DNA of 64,000 nucleotides, taken from NCBI RefSeq assembly GCF_039535235.1, contig NZ_BAAAWU010000001.1:124001-188000 (forward strand), given 5' to 3'. The DNA comes from Streptomyces roseoviridis (GTDB lineage: Bacteria; Actinomycetota; Actinomycetes; Streptomycetales; Streptomycetaceae). This document shows, in pieces, positions 17,178 through 25,572 of this stretch (its first letter is position 1; each line of letters begins with the position of its first letter). The position numbers were made by a program, and so were the translations under genes. The notes beneath the pieces are model-generated. The model ran no database searches, was not told the origin of the DNA, and saw nothing but the letters and a program-made list of their open reading frames with translations.

Positions 17178-17783
17178 GTGTCACGGGCCCGCCGCGTCGG
17201 CGTGATGACCGTGTTCGGCGCCGGCGCGGTGCTGACGGCGGCGGGCTGGGTGCTCCTGGACGTCTCCCGGCCGCCCGGGGACGTGGGGACCCTGCCCGCC
17301 GCCTCCCCCGCCGCCGTACGGACGACGCCGTACTCCCCTCCGGTGGCCGTCGCCGTCGGCGGGCCGCACCCGCTGCGGGCCACGGTCAGCCCCGTCGCCG
17401 CCACGCGCGAGGGAGACCTCGCGCTGCCCCGGGACGGTGACGTCGTCGGCTGGTGGGCCCTGGGCGCGGCCCCCGGGTCGGGCCGGGGGACCGTCCTGCT
17501 CGCCGGACACGTCGACACCGAGGCCGGGCTGGGAGCCTTCGCCGAGCTGCACAACCTCGACGTCGGCGCCCGCGTCGACGTGACGGGGGCGGACGGCCGC
17601 AGCCACCCCTACCGGGTCACGGCCCGCCGTACGTACGGCCGCGGCGAGCTTCCCGCCGACCTCTTCTCCGCGGACGGCGCACCCCGCCTCGCCCTGCTCA
17701 CCTGTTCCGGCGACTACGACCCCGCCACCGGTCGCTACGCCGACAACCTCGTCCTCTACGCGGCTCCGGTCACCGCCGCCTGA
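17178..17783 (+). CDS. Class F sortase
   Basis: Protein of 201 residues from GTG 17178, six bases after the DUF4142 stop. An N-terminal membrane helix (about 8-28) and a Pro/Ala-rich linker precede the sortase barrel. Catalytic residues are visible: His111 in LLAGHVDT, Cys176 in LLTCSGDYD and Arg186 in GRYADN. Sortases are cysteine transpeptidases on the outer face of the membrane that cleave sorting signals and attach proteins to the wall or each other. Class F members are common in actinobacteria and their substrates are mostly unproven. No LPXTG-like protein is found in this window. Confidence 0.88.
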   Translation: MSRARRVGVMTVFGAGAVLTAAGWVLLDVSRPPGDVGTLPAASPAAVRTTPYSPPVAVAVGGPHPLRATVSPVAATREGDLALPRDGDVVGWWALGAAPGSGRGTVLLAGHVDTEAGLGAFAELHNLDVGARVDVTGADGRSHPYRVTARRTYGRGELPADLFSADGAPRLALLTCSGDYDPATGRYADNLVLYAAPVTAA

Positions 17784-18009
17784 CGGGCCGGGCACTCCCC
17801 CGGCGCGGGAAGACCCCGGCGCGCACAGGACCCGATGGGCTCGGGCAGCGCTTCTACCGGTGATCTCCCCGCCGCGGACCGTCGCGGACCGCCGCGGACC
17901 GCCGTGCGACCGCACCGCCGCACGTGCCGGCAGGGGGGAGCCGGGGCCAGGTCCTGCGACGCACGGCGCGCGGTGCTCGGCTCTCGGCACCCCCTCGTGC
18001 CCGCGGATC

Positions 18010-18569
18010 GGTCACGCCCGTCGGTCAGTCCGTCAGGCCGGCGGTCAGGCCGGCGAAGACGCCCGGGTCGTCGGAGCCTCCCCGCATGCGGGTGAGGACG
18101 CCGAACCGCGCCGACCGCGCGGGCGCGCCTCCGCGGCCGAGGCCCGCGACGCGTTCGACGCCTTCCGGCGGGCGGTCGGAACCGGTGATCTGCAACGGCT
18201 GCTCGACGTCCTCGCGCCGGGCGTCGTCCTGCTGGGCGACGGTGGCGGAGTCGTCCAGGCCGTGCGGCGCCCGTCGTCGGGGCCGCCGAGGTAGCCCCCC
18301 CGGTCGCCGGACTCGCCCGCTTCGGCGCCTCGGCTTCGTTGCGGTCGGCGCAGGTCAACGGTCACCCGGCGCTGATTCTCCGGCTCGACGGCGCGATCGA
18401 CACGGTCCTGGCGGTGCGGATCGACGACGGCCTCATCACCGGGCTCCACGCCGTACGCAGTCCCGAGAAGCTGTCACGGGTCGAGCGGGAGACCGTGGTG
18501 AGCCGCCGATACGGACGGGCTGACGCCGGGATGGCAGGGGATCGCCCCACAGGGCGGCGTGACCGATGA
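18010..18569 (+). pseudogene. Decayed 3' remnant of an ECF41-type sigma factor (SigJ-like)
   Basis: A SnoaL-like C-terminal extension typical of ECF41 sigma factors is recognisable in two frames. The first has DAFRRAVGTGDLQRLLDVL and VVLLGDGGG (about 18150-18260). After a one-base deficit in the C run near 18270 the second has GHPALILRLDGAIDTVLAV and SPEKLSRVERETVVSR (about 18350-18510). The sigma-2 and sigma-4 regions that should lie upstream are absent; only a weak sigma-4-end likeness (SVRQAG) near 18020 remains. So this is a 5'-truncated, frameshifted relic that cannot make a sigma factor. Its upstream end is approximate. Confidence 0.7.
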
Positions 18570-18626
18570 GTTCACCGTCCTCGCGGGGTCTACCCCGCCG
18601 ACATGCCCGTTGGCGACAGGAGTGCC

Positions 18627-19034
18627 ATGTCCACCATCCAGCCGGTCATCATCACCGCCGACCACGACGCCCTGCGTTCCTTCTACACGGCCTTGTTCGG
18701 CGCCGAGGAGGTCTTCCGGGTGCCGGAGGAAGGCCCGGTCTTCTACCTCGGCCTGCGCATCGGTGACACCGACCTCGGCCTGGTGGCCAAGGCGGACCCG
18801 GCACCGGGCGCGGCCCCGGGGTCCGGGGCGCACCCGGGCGCCGAGGGGGCGCCTCCCCGGATCCTGCTGAGCATCGGTGTGGAGGACGTCGAGGCGACGC
18901 TCGCCCGGGTGGCGCCGCTGGGCGGCTCCGTCAGCAGCGGCCCGAACGACATGCCGTGGGGACAGCGTGTCGCCCACATCAAGGACCCCGACGGCAACCC
19001 GGTGAACCTGACGCAGCCGGTCCCGGCAGGCTGA
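18627..19034 (+). CDS. VOC-superfamily (glyoxalase/bleomycin-resistance-like) protein
   Basis: Protein of 135 residues from ATG 18627, with AGGAG five bases upstream; an earlier ATG at 18603 lacks a site. Two betaalphabetabetabeta modules are present: VIITADHDALRSFYTALFG with YLGLRIGDTDLGL, and LSIGVEDVEATLARVAPLG with HIKDPDGNPVNL at the end. VOC proteins bind a metal or a ligand in a dimer and range from isomerases to resistance proteins; the substrate is not readable. An Ala/Gly/Pro-rich insertion (about 57-75) separates the modules. It follows the ECF41 remnant, and ECF41 loci often carry a small enzyme gene next door, so it may be the surviving partner. Confidence 0.82.
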   Translation: MSTIQPVIITADHDALRSFYTALFGAEEVFRVPEEGPVFYLGLRIGDTDLGLVAKADPAPGAAPGSGAHPGAEGAPPRILLSIGVEDVEATLARVAPLGGSVSSGPNDMPWGQRVAHIKDPDGNPVNLTQPVPAG

Positions 19035-19221
19035 CACCGCCGGGCCGGGAGGCCTCTGTCGGCGGCGGGCTGGAGGCGACGCTCTCCGGAGCCCGGTGCC
19101 CCGTATCCGCCGTATCCGGGTTCGGTTAGGCTGGCCTTGCCTGGCATGCGGGCGTGCAGGTTCGGATTCCTGTGCCGCAGGCCGGGACCCGAAGGACGGA
19201 ACGGGCAGAGGCAGGGCGCGG

Positions 19222-19338
19222 GTGAACGAGGGTGACCAGGGCCTGTGCGCGTCGTGCGCCCGGTGGGGCGGGAATCCCGTGCGGGTGACGGGGGACGCGC
19301 GGACCGGCTCGGAGCCCGGGGCGAGGCGTCGTGGATAA
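19222..19338 (+). CDS. Possible 38-residue CxxC peptide
   Basis: GTG 19222 opens a 38-codon frame with LCASCARWGG, overlapping the start of the DedA-like gene by eight bases. The CxxC and the coupling overlap are suggestive, but there is no clear ribosome site and the C-terminus is low in complexity. Weak candidate. Confidence 0.22.
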   Translation: MNEGDQGLCASCARWGGNPVRVTGDARTGSEPGARRRG

Positions 19339-19813
19339 GATCGCGCTCACGGCCGGGGCCCTGTACGTCATCGTGCTGCTCCGCGCCGGAGGGACGTTCG
19401 CCGTCGGATGGCTCGCGGGCGCCGGTGCCCGGCGCAGCCGGTTCGCCGGACGGATCTCCTCGGCGAAGTTCCTGCGTGCCGAGCGGGCGATCCAGCGGTG
19501 GGGCGCGCCGGTGGTGGCCGTCTCCTTCCTGACCATCGGTTTCCAGACCGCCGCCAACTTCCTGGCGGGCAGCATGCGCATGCCGTTGCGGCGCTACCTT
19601 CCCGCCCTGTTCGTGGGCGGAGCGGCCTGGGCGCTGATCTACGCGACCGCGGGGATCGGCGTGCTGGAAGTGCTGGCGAGGCTCTTCGCCGAGCGGACGG
19701 CCCTCGGGGTCTCCGCCGTGGCCGTCCTCCTCCTCGCGGCCTGCGCGCTGGTGGTGTACCGCAGACGAAGGGCGGCCCCGACCTCCGACGAGACCGCGTC
19801 CGGAAAGTCGTGA
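19331..19813 (+). CDS. DedA/VTT-like membrane protein
   Basis: Protein of 160 residues from GTG 19331 (GAGG nearby upstream). Membrane segments lie at about 5-30, 60-80, 93-115 and 122-143. The strip GFQTAANFLAGSMRMPLRRYLPALFVGGAAWALIY matches the VTT (DedA/SNARE-associated) family core, with a conserved amphipathic re-entrant region. DedA proteins are linked to lipid flipping and membrane-potential homeostasis. It is shorter than typical DedA (about 200), so the first part of the fold is reduced. Ends with a Lys/Arg-containing cytoplasmic tail. Confidence 0.7.
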   Translation: MDKIALTAGALYVIVLLRAGGTFAVGWLAGAGARRSRFAGRISSAKFLRAERAIQRWGAPVVAVSFLTIGFQTAANFLAGSMRMPLRRYLPALFVGGAAWALIYATAGIGVLEVLARLFAERTALGVSAVAVLLLAACALVVYRRRRAAPTSDETASGKS

Positions 19814-19930
19814 GCGCGGCCGCGCGCCAGGGCGGGGCGGGGCGGCCGTACGGTCATGGCTTCGCTCGGAGACGTGAGCGCTGAACGCGGTGCGGGGAAC
19901 CCCGGCAGGGGTGACGCCGCGGCGCACTGT

Positions 19931-19967
19931 TGACCGGCCCGCACCCGCCCCGGGTGCGGGCCGGTCA
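19931..19967. terminator. Strong hairpin terminator after the DedA-like gene
   Basis: Perfect 17-bp inverted repeat: TGACCGGCCCGCACCCG at 19931-19947, CCC loop, complement at 19951-19967. It lies 118 bp past the DedA-like stop and upstream of the convergent TetR gene end. Confidence 0.8.
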
Positions 19968-20076
19968 CACCCCGCCGGCGCTGTGGAGGGGGAAGCCACA
20001 GGCGGCGGCTGAGCGGTCCCAGACGCTCGACGTCCGTCTGCCCCCGGACGCGGGAGCCATGCGCGCTTTTTTCGGC

Positions 20077-20116
20077 GGCGCGGAGGGTGTGCGCGTTTCG
20101 GCGCGGAGGGTGTGCG
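20077..20116. repeat. 17-bp direct repeat in the 430-bp DedA/TetR spacer
   Basis: GGCGCGGAGGGTGTGCG occurs at 20077-20093 and 20100-20116. The rest of the 19814-20243 spacer, apart from the terminator at 19931, shows no supported gene. Confidence 0.5.
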
Positions 20117-20243
20117 ACGCCGGGGGCGCCGAGCGGCAGCCCGCCCGCCGTCCTCGGACGCCGCCCTTCCCTTTCCCGCGTCGCTCTGCCGGGCCCGCGC
20201 TCCCCCGCGTCCGGTGCGGCGCGCCGGAGCCGGACCCGTCGCC

Positions 20244-20834
20244 TCAGTCCCGTACGCCCGGCCTCTCCAGTTCCGCGAGGAGGTGTTCGAGCGCGGCGGC
20301 GGCCGCATCACCCGTGCCGGCGACCTCGGGAAGGACGTCGACGGCGGCGCGGCGCAGTTCCACCCAGCCGAGGTACGCCGCGTACGCGACGACCGCCTGC
20401 CGGCGGGCCGGCAAGGGCTCCAGTCCCAGGTCGGCGTAGAGCTCGGTGAGGTAGGCGATCCGGCGGTCGGTGACCCGGCGCAGGACGGGTGCGACGGCCG
20501 GGTGGCCGGCGTGGGCGACGATCGCGGGCTCCAGACCGGCGATCTCCTGTGGCCCCAGGGCGGTGGAGAACAGGGTCCGCAGGCGTCGGCGCGGGTCGGT
20601 GACGCCGTTCAGCTCGGCGATGAGGCTCGCGGTGTTCTGGCGTTCCCACAGTTCGAGCGCGGCCGTCAGCAGCGCGTCGCGGTCCTTGAAATGCCAGTAG
20701 AAGCTGCCCCGGGTCGCTTCGAGCTCGCTCGCGAGGGCGTTGACCGAGACCGCGGCCACGCCGCCGCGTGCCATTGCCCGCAGCGCCGCCGTCGACCAGT
20801 CCTCGGGCGCCAGTTGCTTTCGTGCCATCGCCAT
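20244..20834 (-). CDS. TetR-family transcriptional regulator
   Basis: Protein of 196 residues from ATG 20834 (ATG 20828 is a near alternative). The N-terminal TetR helix-turn-helix covers about 10-55, with the recognition part ELEATRGSFYWHFKDRDALL, followed by a helical ligand domain to the end. It probably represses itself and the divergent membrane gene at 20922. The first operator-like palindrome overlaps its own start codon, which implies a leaderless or very short-leader message. The ligand is unknown. Confidence 0.9.
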   Translation of the reverse strand: MAMARKQLAPEDWSTAALRAMARGGVAAVSVNALASELEATRGSFYWHFKDRDALLTAALELWERQNTASLIAELNGVTDPRRRLRTLFSTALGPQEIAGLEPAIVAHAGHPAVAPVLRRVTDRRIAYLTELYADLGLEPLPARRQAVVAYAAYLGWVELRRAAVDVLPEVAGTGDAAAAALEHLLAELERPGVRD

Positions 20835-20871
20835 ACAGTACTGTACGGTCCGTCCATACAGGGGTGTACGG
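20834..20871. promoter_or_regulatory. Paired TetR operator candidates
   Basis: TACAGTACTGTACGG (20834-20848) and TACAGGGGTGTACGG (20857-20871) are direct copies of a TACA-N4-TGTA element, 23 bases apart. The first contains the perfect palindrome TACAGTACTGTA. They sit exactly between the divergent TetR and DUF6463-like genes, so they are the likely autoregulatory sites. Confidence 0.75.
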
Positions 20872-20921
20872 AACGAGGTCCGGGAGGTCTCGTACGGCAC
20901 CCGCCCAGGAAGGAGAACCCG

Positions 20922-21311
20922 GTGGCCAAGTGGATTCCCCGGCTCGTCATGGCCCTGGCCGCGGCACACTTCGCGGTGTTCGTGCTGGCCTCCACCACCT
21001 TCGACGACATGGCCCGGGAAGGGCTGTGGAACACCGCTCCCGGCGAGCCGCGGCGCGCCTACGAGCTGTGGTTCCTCCTCGCCGGGTTCGGCCTGCTGGC
21101 CCTCGGCACCCTCAGCCGGCGCCTCGTCCGCGACACCGGCCGCCTCCCCGCACAGCTGGGCTGGTACCTGCTCGCGATCGGCGTACCGCTCCTGGTCCTC
21201 TACCCGGTCTCCGGCGCGCCCGGTCTCGTCCTGGTCGGAGTGCTCGCCCTGTTGACGTCCCGTCAGCAGGCGAAGGCGGCCGGGCCGGCACGGGACCCGC
21301 GCGGGAGGTAG
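20922..21311 (+). CDS. DUF6463-like small membrane protein
   Basis: Protein of 129 residues from GTG 20922, preceded by AGGAGAA. Four hydrophobic segments (about 5-22, 45-62, 75-92, 95-112). The opening KWIPRLVMALAAAHFAVFV and the TetR partnership fit the DUF6463 family of actinobacterial membrane proteins, whose function is unknown. The divergent TetR with two operator copies in the shared promoter suggests it is the regulator's main target, perhaps part of a response to a membrane-active compound. Confidence 0.7.
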   Translation: MAKWIPRLVMALAAAHFAVFVLASTTFDDMAREGLWNTAPGEPRRAYELWFLLAGFGLLALGTLSRRLVRDTGRLPAQLGWYLLAIGVPLLVLYPVSGAPGLVLVGVLALLTSRQQAKAAGPARDPRGR

Positions 21312-21490
21312 GCAGGCGGCCGGCCTCGCGCCGCGCCGGGGCCGTCACACGGAGGGCGGCCGCGGACCGGGCGCCAGACGCCGTCCGCCGCAGAATGGGG
21401 GAAGAGGAACGGGGCAGGAACGAGGGGCGGGTACGCGGACAGGGACCGTGACGGGGACAGGCAAGAAGACCGGGGGAACGGGAGGTGACG

Positions 21491-22792
21491 GTGGACGGCG
21501 AAGCGCTCGAGTCCCGCCCTGCGCGGACCGGGTCCCGGGTTCTCTACGCGAATCTGGTGTCCGATCTCGCGGTGGACCTGGACGAGCACGACGTGCTGGG
21601 CGCCTGGGCGGAACAGGCGCCGCGGGAGGCGTGGCTGCTGCGGGCCGGTGACGTGCTGGTGACGCCGGTGCCGGTCGACAAGGCGTTCCTCATGTACTCC
21701 TGTGCGCTGATCGGCGTCTGCCCCGACTCGGTCGGCGTGCTCACCCTGCCGGAGGCGTTCGCCGCGGCCGACCGGCCGGCTCCGCACCGTACGGCCGTGG
21801 AGGCCGTGCGCGCGGCGCTCGGCGGCCGCTCCGTGAGCGCGGTCCTCCCGACGGCCCTCGACGGCGCGGCGGTCGGCCTCGCCCGGGGACTCGGCGTCCC
21901 GGTCGCGCCGTACGCCTCGGCGGACCGGGCCGAAGCCGCGCTCGAGCCCACCAGGCGCCTCAACACCAAGGCCGGATTTCGGCACGCCGCCCTCGGGCTC
22001 GGCATGCGGCTGCCCGACGGCCGGGTCTGCCGCCGCACCGAGGTGGCCGGCGCCGTGGCCGAACTGCTCGCGTCGCACGGGCGGGTCGTGGTCAAGCCCG
22101 ACCGGTCCGCGGGCGGGCACGGTCTGAGCTTCCTCACGGCGGCGGCACAGCCGTGGACCGGAGCCGATCTCGCCACGGTCGGCGGGCCCGAGGGGCTGTG
22201 GATCGTCGAGGAACGGATCGACGTCGCCCGCTCGGTGAGCGTCCAGATGGAGACCGGCCCCGGGGGATCGAGGGCGCTGTTCAGCGGTGAGATGCGCACC
22301 GTGGCGGGCTGCTTCACGGGCTATCTGTCACCGCTGCCGGACGGCGCGGCCGGGACCGGGCCGGTGCTGGAGGCGTGGGGGCGTGCGCTGGGCGGCTTCC
22401 TCGCGGACCACGGGTACGCCGGGCCGTTCAGCATCGACGCGATGGTGTCGGCCGACGGCGAGGTGTTCGCCGGGGAGAGCAACGTACGGCGTACGGCCAC
22501 GACCACGCCCCAAGCCATGGTGGCCCGCCTCGCCGCCCGGTCCGGTGCGGGCGAGCCGGCCTGGGCGACGGGCCGGCTGCGGGCGCCGGAGGTGCTCTGC
22601 TTCGACGCGGCCGTGGAGCGGCTGAGCACCACCGGGATCGGCTACGACGTCTCGCGCGCAGAAGGCGTCGTCCTGTACGCCGGGCCGCCGCCGGACGGGC
22701 TGACGTGGCGGTACGCGGTGATCGCCCCCGACCATGCCGCGGTGGCCCGCTACGAGGAGCTGCTGCGGTCCTCGTGGGCCACCGCCCGCTGA
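21491..22792 (+). CDS. ATP-grasp ligase with pre-ATP-grasp domain
   Basis: Protein of 433 residues from GTG 21491 (GGAGG five bases upstream; GTG 21485 is an alternative). The first 140 residues look like a pre-ATP-grasp domain (RVLYANLVSDLAVDLDEHDV). The ATP-grasp part has RLNTKAGFRHAALGLGMRLP, the ATP-binding lysine strand RVVVKPDRSAGGHGLSFL, then WIVEERIDV and the metal-site end EVFAGESNVRRTATTTP. Such enzymes join a carboxylate to an amine or thiol through an acylphosphate, and several make peptides in natural-product pathways. It ends nine bases from the M20 peptidase gene, which faces it; a ligase next to an amidohydrolase is notable, though they are convergent. Confidence 0.82.
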   Translation: MDGEALESRPARTGSRVLYANLVSDLAVDLDEHDVLGAWAEQAPREAWLLRAGDVLVTPVPVDKAFLMYSCALIGVCPDSVGVLTLPEAFAAADRPAPHRTAVEAVRAALGGRSVSAVLPTALDGAAVGLARGLGVPVAPYASADRAEAALEPTRRLNTKAGFRHAALGLGMRLPDGRVCRRTEVAGAVAELLASHGRVVVKPDRSAGGHGLSFLTAAAQPWTGADLATVGGPEGLWIVEERIDVARSVSVQMETGPGGSRALFSGEMRTVAGCFTGYLSPLPDGAAGTGPVLEAWGRALGGFLADHGYAGPFSIDAMVSADGEVFAGESNVRRTATTTPQAMVARLAARSGAGEPAWATGRLRAPEVLCFDAAVERLSTTGIGYDVSRAEGVVLYAGPPPDGLTWRYAVIAPDHAAVARYEELLRSSWATAR

Positions 22793-22800
22793 GCCGGGCG

Positions 22801-24228
22801 TCACCGGGGGCGGGCCGGCCCTTTCGCCCTGCCGGCCGGCGGGTCCGCCAGGCGGGCGGGCAGTTCCTCCAGGAACGCGGCGAGCGTACGCACGCCGAGG
22901 CGGAGGGCCTCGATCTCGACCCGCTCGTCCGGGCCGTGCCAGCCGTCGCCGGGAAGGCCGGTGCCGAAGAACAGCACCGGTGCGTCGCACGCACGGGCGA
23001 GCTGCGCGGCGGGCGCGGCGCCGCCGTTGCCGATCAGGCGGGCGGGTGAGCCGTAGGCGCGGCCGACGGCCCGGACGAGAGCGGCGAGCGCGGGATGGTC
23101 CTCCGGCGTGCGGTAGGGGTCCGAGATGGTGGAGGAGATCTCCAGGTCGTGGTCGAAGCCCGGCCCGCGGTGTGCGGCCAGCCAGGCGCGCAGCTGGTCG
23201 GCGACCTCGTCGGCCCGCTGGTCGGGGACGAGCCTGAGCAGCAGGTCCGCGCTCGCCTCGGCGGGGATGAGACCGAGGGACGGCGTGTCGGTGCGGCCGG
23301 CCGTGAGACGGGCGACCTCCACGGCGGGGCGGGTCCACAACCGCTCCGGCGCGGTGAAGCCGTCCTCCCCCTCGGCCCGGAAGGTGCCGGTGTCGGCGAG
23401 CCACCTCGGCAGCTCGAACGGCAGGGAGTCCAGCGACCGGCGCAGTTCCGGGCCGGGGCCGGCCACCGCGTCGTAGAAGCCCGGGAGCGTGATCCGGCCG
23501 GAGTCGTCGGTGAGCAGACCGAGCAGCCGGCACAGTTCGAGCGCCGCGTTGGCGGCGGCGCCCGACACCGCTCCGCTGTGCAGGTTCCGCTCGGCGCCGC
23601 GGACGGTGAGGGTCGCGGTGACCGAGCCGCGGACCGTGGCGCAGACGGTCGGTTCCCGTAGGGACCACAGCATGGTGTCGGACACCATGACGACGTCGGC
23701 GGACAGTGCGTCGGCGTGCTCGGAGAGCAGGTCGGCCATGTGGACGGAGCCGATCTCCTCCTCTCCCTCGATCAGGTACTTCACGGTCACCGCCGGGGCG
23801 GCCCGGTCGGCGAGGTGGGCGCGCACGGCCCACAGGTGGGCCATGATCTGCGCCTTGGCGTCCGACACCCCCCGCCCGTACAGACGTCCGTCACGCCGGA
23901 GCGGGGAGAACGGCGCCGTCACCCGCCACTCGGCGGGATCGGCGGCATGGACGTCGTGGTGGCTGTAGACCAGCAGGACGGGGGCGTCGGGATCGGCGGC
24001 CGGCAGACAGCCGTACACCGCCGGCAGACCGTCCGTCTCCCACACCTCGGCGCGGGGGAAGCCGATGTCGCGCAGGGTGTCCGCCAGCCAGTGGGCGGAC
24101 CGCCGTACGTCACCCGCGCGCTCCGCGTCGGACGACACGGACGGAATGCCCACCCACTCCGCCAGGGCGTCCAGATCCAGGGGGTCGGTCAGGGCGTCTC
24201 GCGTCGTGGCGGACCCGATGGCGTTCAT
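22801..24228 (-). CDS. M20-family metallopeptidase (dipeptidase-like)
   Basis: Protein of 475 residues from ATG 24228. The two-metal site of M20 peptidases is intact: YSHHDVHAAD (His91), GVSDAK (Asp123), EGEEEIGS (Glu156/157) and VMVSDTM (Asp184), with late His in GWHGPDERVE. A dimerisation domain interrupts the catalytic domain, with the conserved NLHSGAVSGAAANA. The length and motif order suit the CNDP/dipeptidase-like clade, which cleaves dipeptides or N-acylated amino acids in the cytoplasm. No signal peptide. The last 25 residues are Pro/Arg-rich. Convergent with the ATP-grasp gene. Confidence 0.92.
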   Translation of the reverse strand: MNAIGSATTRDALTDPLDLDALAEWVGIPSVSSDAERAGDVRRSAHWLADTLRDIGFPRAEVWETDGLPAVYGCLPAADPDAPVLLVYSHHDVHAADPAEWRVTAPFSPLRRDGRLYGRGVSDAKAQIMAHLWAVRAHLADRAAPAVTVKYLIEGEEEIGSVHMADLLSEHADALSADVVMVSDTMLWSLREPTVCATVRGSVTATLTVRGAERNLHSGAVSGAAANAALELCRLLGLLTDDSGRITLPGFYDAVAGPGPELRRSLDSLPFELPRWLADTGTFRAEGEDGFTAPERLWTRPAVEVARLTAGRTDTPSLGLIPAEASADLLLRLVPDQRADEVADQLRAWLAAHRGPGFDHDLEISSTISDPYRTPEDHPALAALVRAVGRAYGSPARLIGNGGAAPAAQLARACDAPVLFFGTGLPGDGWHGPDERVEIEALRLGVRTLAAFLEELPARLADPPAGRAKGPARPR

Positions 24229-24555
24229 GGTCGGCGGATGCCCGGCATCGCGGGTTCCAATCGCGGCCGTTCGTGGGCGGGCGCGGCGGACGGACCGGGT
24301 CAGCGGGCGACCGTACGGTCCGGTCGGACGACAGGCGGTCGAGCACGGCGTCGCGGCGAAGTCCGGTCGTAGGTGCGGGCCGGGCCGTCGGTCTGTCTGC
24401 CCGTCCGACGGTCCGACGGTAGGTAGGTCGGTCGGTCGGTCGGGACGTACGCGAGGCGAGGGGGCGCAACACCCGTTCGGAGCAGTGCCGCAGGCCCCGG
24501 GGCGAGGGCCCTCTTAGCGTGACGGGTGACTTCGGAGAGCACTGGAGGTGTTCTG
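24229..24555. other. Divergent spacer with short tandem repeats
   Basis: This 327-bp gap between the peptidase and Excalibur gene starts holds simple repeats: TAGG twice and CGGT four times around 24420-24443, and several copies of CGTCCGACGGT-like sequence just before. Start sites are flanked by no clear consensus promoter. No gene is supported here. Confidence 0.45.
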
Positions 24556-25026
24556 ATGAGTGGTCGCTCTGTCGTCGCCGGCATGGTTCTGGCCGTGGCT
24601 TCCCTGGCCCCCCTGTCCGGTGTCGCTCACGCTCAGGATCTCGACTGCCGGAACTTTCGCTATCAGGAAGACGCCCAGGCGGAGTTCGACCGGGACCCGA
24701 GCGACCCGCACGGCCTTGACGAGGATCAGGGGCCCGATGACGGCATCGCCTGCGAAGCACTGCCCAGGCGCACGACCGGGGAGCCCGCGCGGCCCGTCAG
24801 CCCGAGCGGCGAAGCCGTCCAGCCGGTGAACCCGAGTACCACCCCGACTCCCCTTCGACCGGCCACCCCTGTCATGCCGACGCGCGGCACCGAGGCGGGA
24901 ATCGGCGGTGCGTCGGGCCCCACGGATCTCACGTGGGTCATGGGCCTGTCCCTGGCAGCCGGCGCCACGGTGACCGGCGGGACCCTCGCCGTGCGGCAAC
25001 TGAGGCGCCGTTCACGGCAGGCGTGA
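24556..25026 (+). CDS. Secreted Excalibur calcium-binding-domain protein
   Basis: Protein of 156 residues from ATG 24556 with GGAGG seven bases upstream. Signal peptide 1-26 (GVAHA cleavage). Residues 28-68 form an Excalibur domain: LDCRNFRYQEDAQAEFDRD at the start and the calcium loop ending DGIACEAL, with Cys31 and Cys66. A Pro/Thr-rich linker (about 75-125) and a C-terminal membrane helix (about 128-146) followed by RQLRRRSRQA anchor it, so the domain would face outward on a stalk. Excalibur domains are thought to bind calcium and occur on surface proteins. It is convergent with DUF3592. Confidence 0.88.
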   Translation: MSGRSVVAGMVLAVASLAPLSGVAHAQDLDCRNFRYQEDAQAEFDRDPSDPHGLDEDQGPDDGIACEALPRRTTGEPARPVSPSGEAVQPVNPSTTPTPLRPATPVMPTRGTEAGIGGASGPTDLTWVMGLSLAAGATVTGGTLAVRQLRRRSRQA

Positions 25027-25101
25027 GGGGCCGGCCAACCGGCCGAAGCCCTTCCGTCCCCCGCACGGCGCGCGTCTCAAGTACGGCTGCAGGCGGGTGC
25101 T

Positions 25102-25572
25102 TCAGGAACGTTCGCGGCCGTACAGCGCGATGCCCGTGCCGACGCCCGCGATCAGGAGACCGAGTCCGCCGAAGACCAGCGGCAGCAGCCACATCGTGGT
25201 GAAGGCCTCGATCCGGGCGTCCTCGGGGGAGTCGGCGCGGTAGCGGACGTCGACCCGTTCGCCCACCTCGTACGCCGGCGGGTTGGAACCCGTGAACTCG
25301 CGGAACCTCGTCGGTGTGCCGCCGGCCGGGGTGAACTCGACCACCGGGTGCGCCACCGGCTCGTTCCCGGAGCGGCTCTTGCGGGAGCCGCCGGCGTGGC
25401 CGCCCTGCCAGTCGAGGGCCACCACCGTGCCCGACGCACGCTCCCCGTCGGCCACGTAGGAGACCGACACTCCCGCGAGAACCAACCCGATGACGGAGAA
25501 CAGCGCTCCGAACGCGATCAGCCCGAAGGCCACCCACCGACGGGCCCGTCGCCCCCGCACCTCGACCTGCAC
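25102..25572 (-). CDS. DUF3592 membrane protein
   Basis: Protein of 156 residues from GTG 25572 (GGGAGGGA four bases before). Two membrane helices (about 14-38 and 126-148) flank an outer beta-rich domain of about 85 residues with VEFTPAGGTPTRFREFTGSNPPAY and GERVDVRYRADSPEDARIE. This is the standard DUF3592 arrangement; no biochemical function is known. It ends with YGRERS in the cytoplasm. Confidence 0.85.
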   Translation of the reverse strand: MQVEVRGRRARRWVAFGLIAFGALFSVIGLVLAGVSVSYVADGERASGTVVALDWQGGHAGGSRKSRSGNEPVAHPVVEFTPAGGTPTRFREFTGSNPPAYEVGERVDVRYRADSPEDARIEAFTTMWLLPLVFGGLGLLIAGVGTGIALYGRERS

